Shown one piece after another: positions 8,794 through 16,115 of a stretch of 64,000 nucleotides of DNA. The DNA is from Candidatus Zhuqueibacterota bacterium (GTDB lineage Bacteria; Zhuqueibacterota; Zhuqueibacteria; Zhuqueibacterales; Zhuqueibacteraceae). The DNA lies in assembly GCA_022616415.1 (NCBI GenBank), contig JAKEEU010000218.1, positions 62,001-126,000 of the forward strand, given 5' to 3'. Numbering within the stretch: the stretch's first letter is position 1; each line of letters starts with the position of its first letter. The position numbers and the translations under genes were made by a program. The notes under the pieces are model-generated. The model saw only the letters and a list, made by a program, of their open reading frames with translations, made no database searches and was not told the origin of the DNA.

Positions 8794-9228
8794 ATGGCGA
8801 CGAGATCGGACAAAATGAGCGGTACTTACATCGATTGCGGCAAGATCCGGTTGGCAAACGGAAAAATCGTGGAGTGGCACGATCCGAGCCCTCGTCTCCC
8901 TTATGGCACGAAGACCGAGGTGACGATCACTTGTGAGGAACGTGATTATTTGAATGGCACGGACGGAATCGTCTGGGCCACTTATGACCGCCATCAGGCG
9001 GTAACCATTCGCGACGCGCTGCTGGTTCAGAAGATCTCCTGCGATCTTCGGGAAGAGCACTTGGAAGGATTGCGCCTGTACCTGCTCCACATTCCTCACG
9101 CCCATGAAGTGGAAGCGGCCATGGATTTCATCTGGCGGGATGATGCAGGTCTCAGATTGCAGCCGGACTGGTGGTACCCAGCCGGTGCCGAGAACGAAAG
9201 CTTTCAGAGATGGGTAACCGGGATTTAA
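8794..9228 (+). CDS. Hypothetical protein
   Basis: An open frame of 144 codons from ATG 8794 (other ATGs in frame at 8779 and 8815). I do not recognise the family. The protein is soluble, acidic and tryptophan-containing, with blocks RLPYGTKTEVTITCEERDY and WRDDAGLRLQPDWWYPAG. It has no signal peptide or membrane segment. It stands alone between the kinase gene and a repeat element. The plus-strand frame has more protein-like composition than the overlapping minus-strand frame; the start is uncertain because no strong ribosome site is present. Confidence 0.55.
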   Translation: MATRSDKMSGTYIDCGKIRLANGKIVEWHDPSPRLPYGTKTEVTITCEERDYLNGTDGIVWATYDRHQAVTIRDALLVQKISCDLREEHLEGLRLYLLHIPHAHEVEAAMDFIWRDDAGLRLQPDWWYPAGAENESFQRWVTGI

Positions 9229-9243
9229 AGGGAGTGACAGAAC

Positions 9244-9407
9244 ATTGGATTATTGGAATGCTGGAGTGTTGGATTGCTGGATTGTTGGATCGTTGGAGTG
9301 TTGGGGAAATGGATTGCTGCTTCAAATACATGCAGTATTCCAATACTCCAAAACTCCAAAACCCCATTACCCCATTACTCCAGTACTCCATCAAGCCACC
9401 AATCCAG
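9244..9407. repeat. Intergenic inverted repeat, TTGGA/TCCAA family
   Basis: The left half (9244-9320) iterates TTGGA(T/G)TGNTGGA words; the right half (9332-9407) iterates the inverse, TCCAATACTCCAAAACTCC. The halves form an imperfect long hairpin over an unmatched centre. Related elements are at 46238-46305 and 58291-58400. Confidence 0.85.
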
Positions 9408-9449
9408 TAATCTTCTTCGATTTCAAACCATTATCAAAAGGAGGTTCTT

Positions 9450-9962
9450 ATGAAGGTTAGACATTTTCTTATCGCCGTGTCAATGACGCTGGCCATTGCC
9501 ACCGTCGCTCTCAGCTTTACTGGTGAGCCGCAAAACAATGGCAAAGCGCCCAACATCGAAGGCACCTACAAGCTTATCTCGCGGCAATTGCCGGATGGCA
9601 AGATGCAAACAGCGCCGGAGGTCATCGGGCTTCTCACGTATACGAAGACCCACAGGAACTTCAACGTGATCTGGAAGGATGCCAACGGCAAATTCTTCTC
9701 GTACTCGCTGGTGTCGACTTACAAGCTGACCGCTGCCGAGTACACTGAAACTGTTGTTTTCAGCGTGCTGAACGATCAAATCAGCGGCAAGCAGATCAGT
9801 TACGATCTGTCGGGCCAGACTCGTACCGTGCCGGTGGCCGTGAAAGACGGCAAGCTCGAATTCAAAATGCCGTTCGATCCACCCTCGATCGTCTTCGATG
9901 AGAACTGGATCACAGCAAAAGCCGAGGGCTTGTTCACGGATTATTGGGAAAGGGTGGATTAG
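9450..9962 (+). CDS. Exported lipocalin-like protein
   Basis: A 170-residue protein with an N-terminal signal peptide (MKVRHFLIAVSMTLAIATVALS) and an AAAGGAGG-type ribosome site upstream. The mature part starts IEGTYKLISRQLPDGK and continues with alternating strands, the usual opening of lipocalin-like domain proteins (GTYKL...). No catalytic residues can be named. It is the first of several small exported or SnoaL-type proteins on the plus strand. Family assignment is moderate; a binding or housekeeping role in the periplasm is the most that can be inferred. Confidence 0.72.
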   Translation: MKVRHFLIAVSMTLAIATVALSFTGEPQNNGKAPNIEGTYKLISRQLPDGKMQTAPEVIGLLTYTKTHRNFNVIWKDANGKFFSYSLVSTYKLTAAEYTETVVFSVLNDQISGKQISYDLSGQTRTVPVAVKDGKLEFKMPFDPPSIVFDENWITAKAEGLFTDYWERVD

Positions 9963-10117
9963 GCCGCAGCAACCATCCGGAAGGGAAGTCGGATTTTGAT
10001 GACTGACGGTGTGAGGCTTGAAGGCGTGACCGCGAGAGAACTGGTTGGCCCAGATTCGGTGGTTGTTGGCATTAATTAGACTCATTCAACTCATCCTTTA
10101 TTCGAGAGGAGATTCAC

Positions 10118-10636
10118 ATGTTTACCACCAAGATCATTTCCGGTTTTTGTTTGGTTATCGTCGTCCTGTGCGCCTCGACAGCGAGCCTTGCTGCCGGTGA
10201 CGACGAAAATAACACAGCAACAATGAAGCGTTTTTATGAGGAAGTGGTGAATAAGGGCAATCTAAAGCTCATCGACGAACTGGTTGCTGCAGAGTTTGTC
10301 GAACACGAAGAACTTCCAGGCTTGAAGCCAGGACGGGAGGGCCTCAAGGAATTTTTTTCGATGTTTCGAGCCGCCTTTCCCGATTTGCATTTTCAGGTCA
10401 ACGACTTGATTGCCAAAGGCGACAAGGTTTGGGCCTACATCACCATCCATGGCACTCACAAAGGCCAGTTTATGGATATGGCCGCAACCGGCAAAAAAAT
10501 CGAAATCAAAGGCTTCGACATTATTCGCCTGGTCAACGGCAAGGCCGTCGAACATTGGGGTCTTACGGATACCATGACGATGATGCAGCAACTCGGCGCT
10601 ATTCCGATGCCGGGTCAGGAACATCCGAAGCAATAA
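10118..10636 (+). CDS. Exported SnoaL-like ester cyclase family protein
   Basis: A 172-residue protein with a good ribosome site (GAGAGGAG) and a signal peptide ending near LAAGD. The mature part is a SnoaL-like/NTF2 fold: MKRFYEEVVNKGNLKLIDELV, FVEHEELPGLKPGREGLKEF, VWAYITIHGTHKGQF and FDIIRLVNGKAVEHWG are the usual blocks. The family includes polyketide cyclases and many proteins of unknown function. A second, cytoplasmic member of the family lies at 12237-12665 and is similar over its whole length. Confidence 0.85.
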   Translation: MFTTKIISGFCLVIVVLCASTASLAAGDDENNTATMKRFYEEVVNKGNLKLIDELVAAEFVEHEELPGLKPGREGLKEFFSMFRAAFPDLHFQVNDLIAKGDKVWAYITIHGTHKGQFMDMAATGKKIEIKGFDIIRLVNGKAVEHWGLTDTMTMMQQLGAIPMPGQEHPKQ

Positions 10637-10794
10637 GTTCTTTCTCTATCATACTGAGATCTTTTGGCCTCTTGCCACGGCATTCTGGTTATTGGGGGTT
10701 TGGGGTCTTGTCAAATCTAACTAGGCTGACATTTATCATAAAGGGGAAAGGCTCGTGTGATTTATCATCACGACGACGATGGCATCACAAAGAA

Positions 10795-10870
10795 GCGGGG
10801 AGTGGGGGGAAACGGGGACGCGGAGAATCGGTGAGACTCCGTTTCACCCATTCCCCGATTCACCGTTTCC
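10795..10870. repeat. Intergenic inverted repeat, GC-rich
   Basis: A left arm GGGGGGAAACGGGGACGCGG and following GAATCGGTGA are mirrored by CCATTCCCCGATTCACCGTT on the right. It lies in the 291-nt gap between the SnoaL-like and cupin genes; the rest of this gap shows nothing recognisable. Confidence 0.65.
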
Positions 10871-10927
10871 GAGATCTTTAGCGATTCACCAAATCAATTC
10901 ACTAACTGCATTACAGGAGGAAGTATC

Positions 10928-11659
10928 ATGAAACGTTCCATGCCATTCTTCACCGCCGGAATCATCGCAATATCTTTGCTATTAACATCCGGCGCATTTG
11001 CGCAAGACGCCGCCAAAGTCGATCCCAAGCACTACAAGGTGGAATTCGAAAACGACCAGGTGCGGATCTTGCGCATCAGTTACGGCCCCGGCGAAAAATC
11101 GGTGATGCACGCGCACCCTGAAGGCGTGGTGGTGTATTTAACCGATGCGCAGGCTAAATTCACTTTTCCGGATGGAAAGACTGGGGACGCCAGCGGAAAA
11201 ACCGGGCTGACCCTCTGGGTACCAGCCGCGAAACACCACCCGGAAAATACCGGTGACCAACCTTTTGAGGTCATTCAGGTGGAGATGAAGAGCAAAACCA
11301 AAGGCATAAAGGACGCCGCCGCGCACAAGGCCAACGAGGTAAAGGACGCCACCAAACTCGATCCCAAGCACTACAAAGTGGAGCTCGAGAACGACCAAGT
11401 GCGGGTGCTGCGAATTAGTTATGGCCCGCATGAGAAAGCTGTGATGCACGAGCATCCTGCCAGCGTGGCCGTTTTCCTAACCGATGGCAAGGGGAAATTT
11501 ACTTATCCAGACGGAAAAACCGAGGAGATCAGTTGGAAAGCTGGACAAACACTGTGGCTGCCTGCGGTCAAACACCTGCCAGAAAATCTAACCGATAAAC
11601 CTTTTGAGCTTATTCAGGTGGAGTTGAAAGTCAAAGAAACGAAGACCGAGAAAAAATAA
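10928..11659 (+). CDS. Exported protein with two tandem cupin domains
   Basis: A 243-residue protein with an AGGAGG ribosome site and a signal peptide (MKRSMPFFTAGIIAISLLLTSG). It contains the same cupin unit twice: DPKHYKVEFENDQVRILRIS with MHAHPEGVVVYLTD in the first, and DPKHYKVELENDQVRVLRIS with MHEHPASVAVFLTD in the second, joined by a short Lys/Ala linker. The HxHPxx motif in each unit could bind a metal. The high identity of the two units points to a recent internal duplication. Substrate and activity unknown. It is followed after 120 nt by an attC-like sequence. Confidence 0.87.
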   Translation: MKRSMPFFTAGIIAISLLLTSGAFAQDAAKVDPKHYKVEFENDQVRILRISYGPGEKSVMHAHPEGVVVYLTDAQAKFTFPDGKTGDASGKTGLTLWVPAAKHHPENTGDQPFEVIQVEMKSKTKGIKDAAAHKANEVKDATKLDPKHYKVELENDQVRVLRISYGPHEKAVMHEHPASVAVFLTDGKGKFTYPDGKTEEISWKAGQTLWLPAVKHLPENLTDKPFELIQVELKVKETKTEKK

Positions 11660-11779
11660 GCCAAGAAGTTCGGTATTTGATTGCAGGTCGCAAATCGAAT
11701 TTATTAGCGCGTTGCTTAATTTAAGGGTAGTGAGAAAAAGCGATGCGAATATAATTTCGGTGGTGAATCCGAAGCGAGG

Positions 11780-11897
11780 GCCTAACATTTCGTGCACCGG
11801 TCTGCGGGGCAGAGGCATGAATTTCATGAATCGGTAACTTCAACTTTCGTCCTTCGATCAACGTTTGTCTCGCCCCGCAGCCGGTGACGATTGTGAT
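11780..11897 (+). other. Degenerate integron attC-like site
   Basis: GCCTAAC (RYYYAAC, R'' core) at 11780-11786 is followed by TCGTGCACCGGTCTGCGGGGC, whose inverse GCCCCGCAGCCGGTGACGA is at 11872-11890. The stem is about 19 bp with unpaired GC and T on one side, as attC sites have. The closing core expected as GTTRRRY is instead GTGATAA, so the site is probably inactive or has lost its end. Confidence 0.45.
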
Positions 11898-12155
11898 AAA
11901 ATTTATCTCTTGACTTGGAATGGACCAACCCAGAGGCAGCAGGCAGAAAACCTCATCAAGGCTGCAAAGCAAGCGGGAAATCCGCACCTTGTCAGGCATT
12001 CGATGTGGGGTTCGGAGAAGAACCGTATCGTTAGGCCGCTCGGCACAATTACGCCAGTCAACAAGTTTACCGCTATGCTCGTCACGTTCCCTGACACTCG
12101 CGTGATAGTGGGCGTGGGGGAGAAAGGAGTTGTGTCTATAAGCCAAAAGACCTGA
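11865..12155 (+). CDS. Possible small hypothetical protein
   Basis: An open frame of 96 codons with only TTG starts (11865 or 11910) and no clear ribosome site. It starts inside the right arm of the attC-like site. Nothing in the translation (DKIYLLTWNG, FTAMLVTFPDTRVIVGVGEKG) is recognised. It may be a 5'-truncated cassette gene or chance. Confidence 0.25.
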   Translation: MSRPAAGDDCDKIYLLTWNGPTQRQQAENLIKAAKQAGNPHLVRHSMWGSEKNRIVRPLGTITPVNKFTAMLVTFPDTRVIVGVGEKGVVSISQKT

Positions 12156-12236
12156 ACTATGTCCATCTCTGTTACTGTCAACCATTGGTGCGATTCGCAA
12201 CGAATCGCACCCTATTCACACGAAGGAGAATAAACT

Positions 12237-12665
12237 ATGTCAACAGAAGAAAATAAGACCATAGCCCGCCGTTTCCGTGAAACGATGGACAAAAGCAAAG
12301 GGGCGGGACTGGAGGAGTTCGTTGCTCCCCAGGTAGTCATGCACTTTCCAGGGAGTCCTCCCCTAAATCGCGAGCAAGTACAAGGATTGGTTGGCGTATT
12401 CTATTCGGCTTTCACTGATCTCTACCACATTATTGAAGATCAGATTGCCGAGGGGGACAAGGTAGTGAACCGCATCACCCTCCGAGGTACGCACAAAGGT
12501 GATTTTCAGGGCATCCCCCCGACCGGCAAAGAGGTCGCATTTCCGGCAATTGTTATTGACCGCTTCGAGGGGGGCAAAATTGTGGAACACTGGTCCAGCC
12601 CCGATATGATGGGATTGATGCAGCAGCTTGGCGTTGTTCCCGCGCCGGGGCAGGGCGGAAGTTAA
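12237..12665 (+). CDS. SnoaL-like ester cyclase, probable integron cassette gene
   Basis: A 142-residue cytoplasmic protein with a strong ribosome site (GAAGGAG, 9 nt before ATG). It shows the SnoaL-like ester cyclase pattern: NKTIARRFRETMDK, FVAPQVVMHFPGSPP, VVNRITLRGTHKGDFQGIPP, IVIDRFEGGKIVEHWSSPD. It is similar to the exported protein at 10118 but has no signal peptide. The gene lies alone upstream of a well-formed attC site (12792), the arrangement of an integron gene cassette: one gene, promoterless-looking, with its own ribosome site, then attC. The enzymatic substrate is unknown. Confidence 0.85.
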   Translation: MSTEENKTIARRFRETMDKSKGAGLEEFVAPQVVMHFPGSPPLNREQVQGLVGVFYSAFTDLYHIIEDQIAEGDKVVNRITLRGTHKGDFQGIPPTGKEVAFPAIVIDRFEGGKIVEHWSSPDMMGLMQQLGVVPAPGQGGS

Positions 12666-12713
12666 GCGTTCAATAGCTGTTACTGCGTACCCGTATATGA
12701 CCGGCCAAAACTT

Positions 12714-12745
12714 GCCTGCCACCATGCATTAGCATAGTGGCAGGC
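12714..12745 (+). terminator. Hairpin after cassette gene
   Basis: A perfect 9-bp stem GCCTGCCAC / GTGGCAGGC with a 14-nt loop lies 48 nt after the SnoaL-like stop. There is no T-run, so it may act as an RNA-stabilising or weak terminator structure. Confidence 0.4.
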
Positions 12746-12791
12746 TGAACCTTTATGTTGTAAATAGACATCACCTTCTAGGCAAAAAGCG

Positions 12792-12917
12792 GCCTAACAA
12801 CGGCGTCAACCCGACTTGACTACCACGCTTTTTAATGAAGGCATCTTGCTGGCAAAATCACTTTTTATTGTTGCGTTCTACGCCTGCCCGTCAAGCGGGT
12901 TACGCCGGAGGTTAAGC
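12792..12917 (+). other. Integron attC recombination site
   Basis: The site opens with GCCTAAC (RYYYAAC, R'') at 12792 and closes with GTTAAGC (GTTRRRY, R') at 12911-12917. Between them the left arm CGGCGT-C-AACCCG-A-CTTG (12801-12818) pairs with CAAG-CGGGTT-ACGCCG (12892-12907) at every position except two extra bases in the left arm, which match the extrahelical bases expected of attC. Unpaired spacers AA and GAG separate the R and L boxes. Total length is 126 bp, within the normal range. No integrase is in the window. Confidence 0.85.
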
Positions 12918-13225
12918 AGGGGAAGAGTTATATCCTTACGGGCCCCGAGGCCATTTCGATGCACGATGTGGCCAGCACATTTTCAAAAGTGCTGGGCAAG
13001 AATGTCAAATACGTAAGTGTGCCTGGCGAGGCAGCGCTTGCCTCCATGACAAGCATGGGCTTTCCGGAGTGGATTGCCAGGGGTTACGGCGAGCTCATGG
13101 AAGGATTTAGCGAGGGTTTTGCCAACCGCACCACCGATAACGTTGCGAAGCTCACAGGCCATCCGGCCCGGTCTTTTGAGCAGTTCGCCCGCGAATTTGC
13201 TCAAGTTTTTGGCGGTAGGAAGTAG
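12911..13225 (+). pseudogene. 3' fragment of an NmrA-family NAD(P)-binding protein gene
   Basis: The frame encodes the C-terminal third of an NmrA-like atypical short-chain dehydrogenase: GKSYILTGPEAIS, VGKV-type block (FSKVLGKNVKYVSVP), MGFPEWIARGYGELMEG and TGHPARSFEQFAREFAQVF. Family-like sequence begins within a codon or two of the attC cleavage point (G^TTAAGC at 12911/12912); upstream of that the frame reads attC sequence. The nucleotide-binding N-terminal part (about 200 residues) is absent. It looks as if a gene was cut at a GTT by cassette recombination or by deletion up to the attC. An internal ATG at 12959 could still start an 88-residue product. Confidence 0.7.
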
Positions 13226-13277
13226 CTCAATGTCACCAACTTTTTAACAAAGCAAAGACAGAAAAAAAGGAGAAAAT

Positions 13278-13862
13278 ATGTGCAAGATGATCGTAACATT
13301 GATGCTCGGAGTTTCTTGGGCGGCATTCATGGGATGTCAGAGCCAACAGAAGACTGCCGAGAATCCCGTTGAACGCGGCAAATACCTCGTCAGCATTTTG
13401 GGTTGCCACGATTGCCACACCCCGAAGGCGATGGATGCGGTGCTCGGGCCGGTACCGGATACGACCCGCCTGCTTTCCGGCAATCCGGAAAATTTTCCGT
13501 ATCCGACCTGGACGCCGGCGGATTTGCAGCAACGCAATGCTATGGCGATGACAAATGCCCAGTTTACGGTTTGGGCCGGGCCTTGGGGCGTGAGCTTTAC
13601 CATGAACCTCACGCCGGATATAGAAACGGGCCTCGGTGAATGGACTGAGGAGACGTTTATTCGAGCGATACGCACGGGCAAACATCAGGGCCAGCCCAAT
13701 GGCCGTGATATTCTGCCGCCGATGCCATGGATTGTTTACAGAGACGCGACCGATGAAGATCTCAAAGCGATCTGGGCGTATTTGCGCAGTATTCCGCCAA
13801 TCAAGAATCAAGTGCCATTGCCGATACCGCCCGGTTCGTCAACGAACGGGAGCAGCGAATGA
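13278..13862 (+). CDS. Lipoprotein c-type cytochrome
   Basis: A 194-residue protein with ribosome site AAAGGAG. The N-terminus has a lipoprotein signal with lipobox-like AAFMGC (Cys about 18). A single heme c motif CHDCH follows in LVSILGCHDCHTP, and a candidate distal Met ligand lies in ILPPMPW. MNLTPDIETGLGEWTEETF and IRAIRTGKH are typical of small periplasmic cytochromes that serve dehydrogenases. It would carry electrons at the outer face of a membrane. Its partner is not evident; the downstream sequence is a dioxygenase gene fragment on the other strand. Confidence 0.85.
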   Translation: MCKMIVTLMLGVSWAAFMGCQSQQKTAENPVERGKYLVSILGCHDCHTPKAMDAVLGPVPDTTRLLSGNPENFPYPTWTPADLQQRNAMAMTNAQFTVWAGPWGVSFTMNLTPDIETGLGEWTEETFIRAIRTGKHQGQPNGRDILPPMPWIVYRDATDEDLKAIWAYLRSIPPIKNQVPLPIPPGSSTNGSSE

Positions 13863-13872
13863 CGCGCGGGTT

Positions 13873-14136
13873 ATACGTAATGATCGTTCCTGGCTTGCCC
13901 TCTCCCGCGCCCCAATACCAATGCGGCGTCTTGGGTTGATCGAAATCAGAAGTCATCTTGAGGCGCCGCAAGCCGAGCAGCTCGCCGAAGAATGCGTGCG
14001 TCCGCTCGACATCAGAGCTGATCGCCGAGATGTGGTGCATGCCGTGCTTCAAAGCCATGTCGTTGGTGATCTCCGGCACCGGCTCGGGCCACGTCTCAGC
14101 CTCGACGCGCGCTTTGTCGCGATTGGAAATTTTCAT
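13873..14136 (-). pseudogene. Fragment of MhqO-like dioxygenase gene
   Basis: These 264 nt match 2885-3148 of the intact dioxygenase gene without gaps and with about 15 mismatches by my count. They cover residues 155-242 (MKISNRDKAR through GKPGTIITY), which is the start of the second VOC half. The frame then runs into unrelated sequence and stops at 13801. Its ATG (14136) overlaps the TGA of the FAD oxidoreductase (ATGA), so the piece could be translated as a 111-residue product, but it lacks most of the VOC fold. Confidence 0.8.
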
Positions 14137-15314
14137 TCAAATGCAATCCGTCCTTTTAGCGCCGAGGCTGAAACCGTTTCGCCCGCCGCGATCAATGCGC
14201 GCGCTTCGTCGACTTTGCCCCAGACGTTCCACAACAACACGCCGCGCACGCGATTCTCGGCGAGATAATAGAGCACGCCGGTGTTGTATTTTTCCTTCCA
14301 ATCCGCAAAGACTTCCAAGCGCGAATCCAGCTCGCCCACGGCTTCGTAGCCTATTTCAAAAAGATCGGAATAAAAAAATGGGGAATGCGTGAAGTTGACC
14401 TCCGCACCCGCCATCGACCGGCCGGCGGCTTTTCCCATTGTATTGGCGAGATCTTCGTGCTCGACGCGGCGACGCACACCAAAAGCTTGATCGAAGTAAT
14501 TGGCAACATCACCGGCGGCAAAAATCTCGGGGTGGCTCGTACGCAAGGATTGATCGACGACGATGCCGTTATCAACCTTCAAACCTGCTGCAATGGCGAG
14601 ATCGACATTTGGTGCGATGCCAATGCCGGCCACGACACCGTTCACTGAGAGGCGGCGATTGCTTTTGGTCAGCAATGTAAAATTCGTGCCAGAACCTTCC
14701 AGGCCAGTCACGGATTCTCCGGCGATCACTTCAACGCCTTTTTGGCGATAGTAATCGTTGAAAAACGCCACAATGTCCGCCGGGAAAAGGCGAGCGCAAA
14801 TGCCGTTTTCAGGCATAATGATCGTCACTTTCTTGCCGTTCATGGCGAGCGCGGCAGCCACTTCGGAGCCGATAAAGCCGCCGCCGATGACGGCGAAGGC
14901 ACCATGTTTTTCCGACAAGCCGTGCAAACGCTGATAATCTGCCAGCGTGCGGAAATAGATGATCGAATCTCCGCCGAACGGCAATCGCCGCGGGTTGCCG
15001 CCGGTTGCCAGCAAAAGCTTGTCATACGTGTGCGCAGCGCCGCGATCATCCGTAATTTGCTTTCCGGAAATATTTAAATCTTTCACCGTGCGCCCGAGAT
15101 GAAAGTCAACGCCCGCGGGAGTTGGCCGCATAATTTTTTCGACGGTCTTCTTGCCGGTCCAAAGCGCCTTTGACAAGGGCGGGCGATCATAAGGCGGATT
15201 CGCCTCGGCGGTGATGACGCCGATGGCGCCGCCAGCATCGACTTCGCGAATGCCGCCGATTGCAGAAGCGGCGGTCATGCCGCCGCCGACGATCAAATAT
15301 TTGTAATGAGCCAT
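14133..15314 (-). CDS. FAD-dependent NAD(P)H oxidoreductase (ferredoxin-reductase/AIF type)
   Basis: A 393-residue pyridine-nucleotide-disulphide oxidoreductase. From ATG 15314: YLIVGGGMTAASAIGGI (FAD-binding GxGxxA-type), LLLATGGNPRRLPF, FAVIGGGFIGSEVAAALA (NAD-binding, about residues 140-160), and VVDQSLRTSHPEIFAAGDVANYFD (FAD pyrophosphate site). There is no redox-active CxxC, fitting ferredoxin- or rubredoxin-reductase/AIF-like proteins. AAGGAG lies 8 nt before ATG 15314; a longer frame to 15398 exists only because it runs into a remnant of the pirin gene. Neighbours (pirin, YceI, MarR) suggest a role in redox or quinone stress; the electron acceptor is unknown. Confidence 0.88.
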   Translation of the reverse strand: MAHYKYLIVGGGMTAASAIGGIREVDAGGAIGVITAEANPPYDRPPLSKALWTGKKTVEKIMRPTPAGVDFHLGRTVKDLNISGKQITDDRGAAHTYDKLLLATGGNPRRLPFGGDSIIYFRTLADYQRLHGLSEKHGAFAVIGGGFIGSEVAAALAMNGKKVTIIMPENGICARLFPADIVAFFNDYYRQKGVEVIAGESVTGLEGSGTNFTLLTKSNRRLSVNGVVAGIGIAPNVDLAIAAGLKVDNGIVVDQSLRTSHPEIFAAGDVANYFDQAFGVRRRVEHEDLANTMGKAAGRSMAGAEVNFTHSPFFYSDLFEIGYEAVGELDSRLEVFADWKEKYNTGVLYYLAENRVRGVLLWNVWGKVDEARALIAAGETVSASALKGRIAFE

Positions 15315-15356
15315 CGCATTACTCCTTTTGTAACAGTTCAGGCAACCGTCCGAACA

Positions 15357-15428
15357 CTGAGAAGACAAAATCGTGCGGACCGGCAAGCCGTCGCCCACCC
15401 AATGCTGGGACGGGCTTTTATGGATTTT
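15357..15428 (-). pseudogene. Remnant of pirin gene 5' end
   Basis: About 72 nt between the YceI and FAD genes match the 5' part of the pirin gene (16896-16967): SPSQHWVGDGFPVRTILSSQ is recognisable in the translation (as SPSQHWVGDGLPVRTILSSQ). The TAA stop of the YceI gene (15418-15420) lies inside this remnant. Confidence 0.75.
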
Positions 15429-15972
15429 CTAAAATCGCCTCGGCATCGATCGTGATTTCCACAATATCGCCAACGACGAAGCCGCCTTTCTCTAATGGTG
15501 CGTTCCAACTGACGCCAAAATCATGGCGATTGATGCTGGTTTTCGCCACAAAACCGGCGCGCGTTTTTGGCCCTTTGTCCATGTTATCCTCCCACCATGG
15601 CGTTTGCCATTGTCCCAAATACGTGACATTCAGAGCGGCTTTCTTCGTGACCCCGCGAATGGTTAAATCGCCCTTAACGATATAATCATGATCGCCGATC
15701 AGCTCGACTTCATTGCCTTTGAAAGTAATCGTCGGATGCTTGTCAACGTCCAGAAAATCCGCGCTGTGCAGATGGGCGTCGCGCTGTGGCTCGTCAGTCC
15801 ATAGTCCTTTGGTGTCGATAGTCACCTCAACCGAAGATTCGCGCGGGTTAGTTGGATCAAACATGAGTGTGCCGTGGACATTCTTGAAGTGCCCGCGAAC
15901 ATAAGTCACCATCATGTGCCGGCAGCAAAACTCTGCGGCGGTGTGCCCGGGCTCGAAAAACCATTTCGCCAT
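15418..15972 (-). CDS. YceI family protein (cytoplasmic form)
   Basis: A 184-residue YceI-like protein with an AAGGAGG ribosome site. MAKWFFEPGHTAAEFCCRHMM and then SSVEVTIDTKGLWTDEPQRDAHLHSADFLDVDKHPTITFKG follow the family pattern; the family forms a lipocalin-like barrel that binds isoprenoid or polyprenoid ligands such as quinones. No signal peptide is present, unlike the paralogue at 17102. The stop codon lies in a pirin-gene remnant, so the C-terminus (AILENP) may have been set by a rearrangement. It is transcribed with the FAD oxidoreductase that follows. Confidence 0.9.
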   Translation of the reverse strand: MAKWFFEPGHTAAEFCCRHMMVTYVRGHFKNVHGTLMFDPTNPRESSVEVTIDTKGLWTDEPQRDAHLHSADFLDVDKHPTITFKGNEVELIGDHDYIVKGDLTIRGVTKKAALNVTYLGQWQTPWWEDNMDKGPKTRAGFVAKTSINRHDFGVSWNAPLEKGGFVVGDIVEITIDAEAILENP

Positions 15973-16115
15973 CGTGAGCCTCCTTAGAAACTCGCCAGAT
16001 TTTCAGACGAACTGAAATTCGTATTTTCTATCTGGCGATTATATATTTCTGTTTGAAACGCTGCTTCGCTCTTTGGAAGCGTTGCGAGGTTTCTTTCCAC
16101 ATAGAATCTCACTTC

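Noticed and set aside
9244-9407. Repeat region as CRISPR array or coding sequence
   Set aside because: Units are too short and irregular for CRISPR, no spacers are evident, and frames through it give only low-complexity peptide.
12029-12039. GTTAGGCCGC, a possible R' core inverse to GCGGCCTAAC at 12790
   Set aside because: No pairing arms stand in front of it, and it lies 250 nt from the nearest R'' box, too far for an attC.
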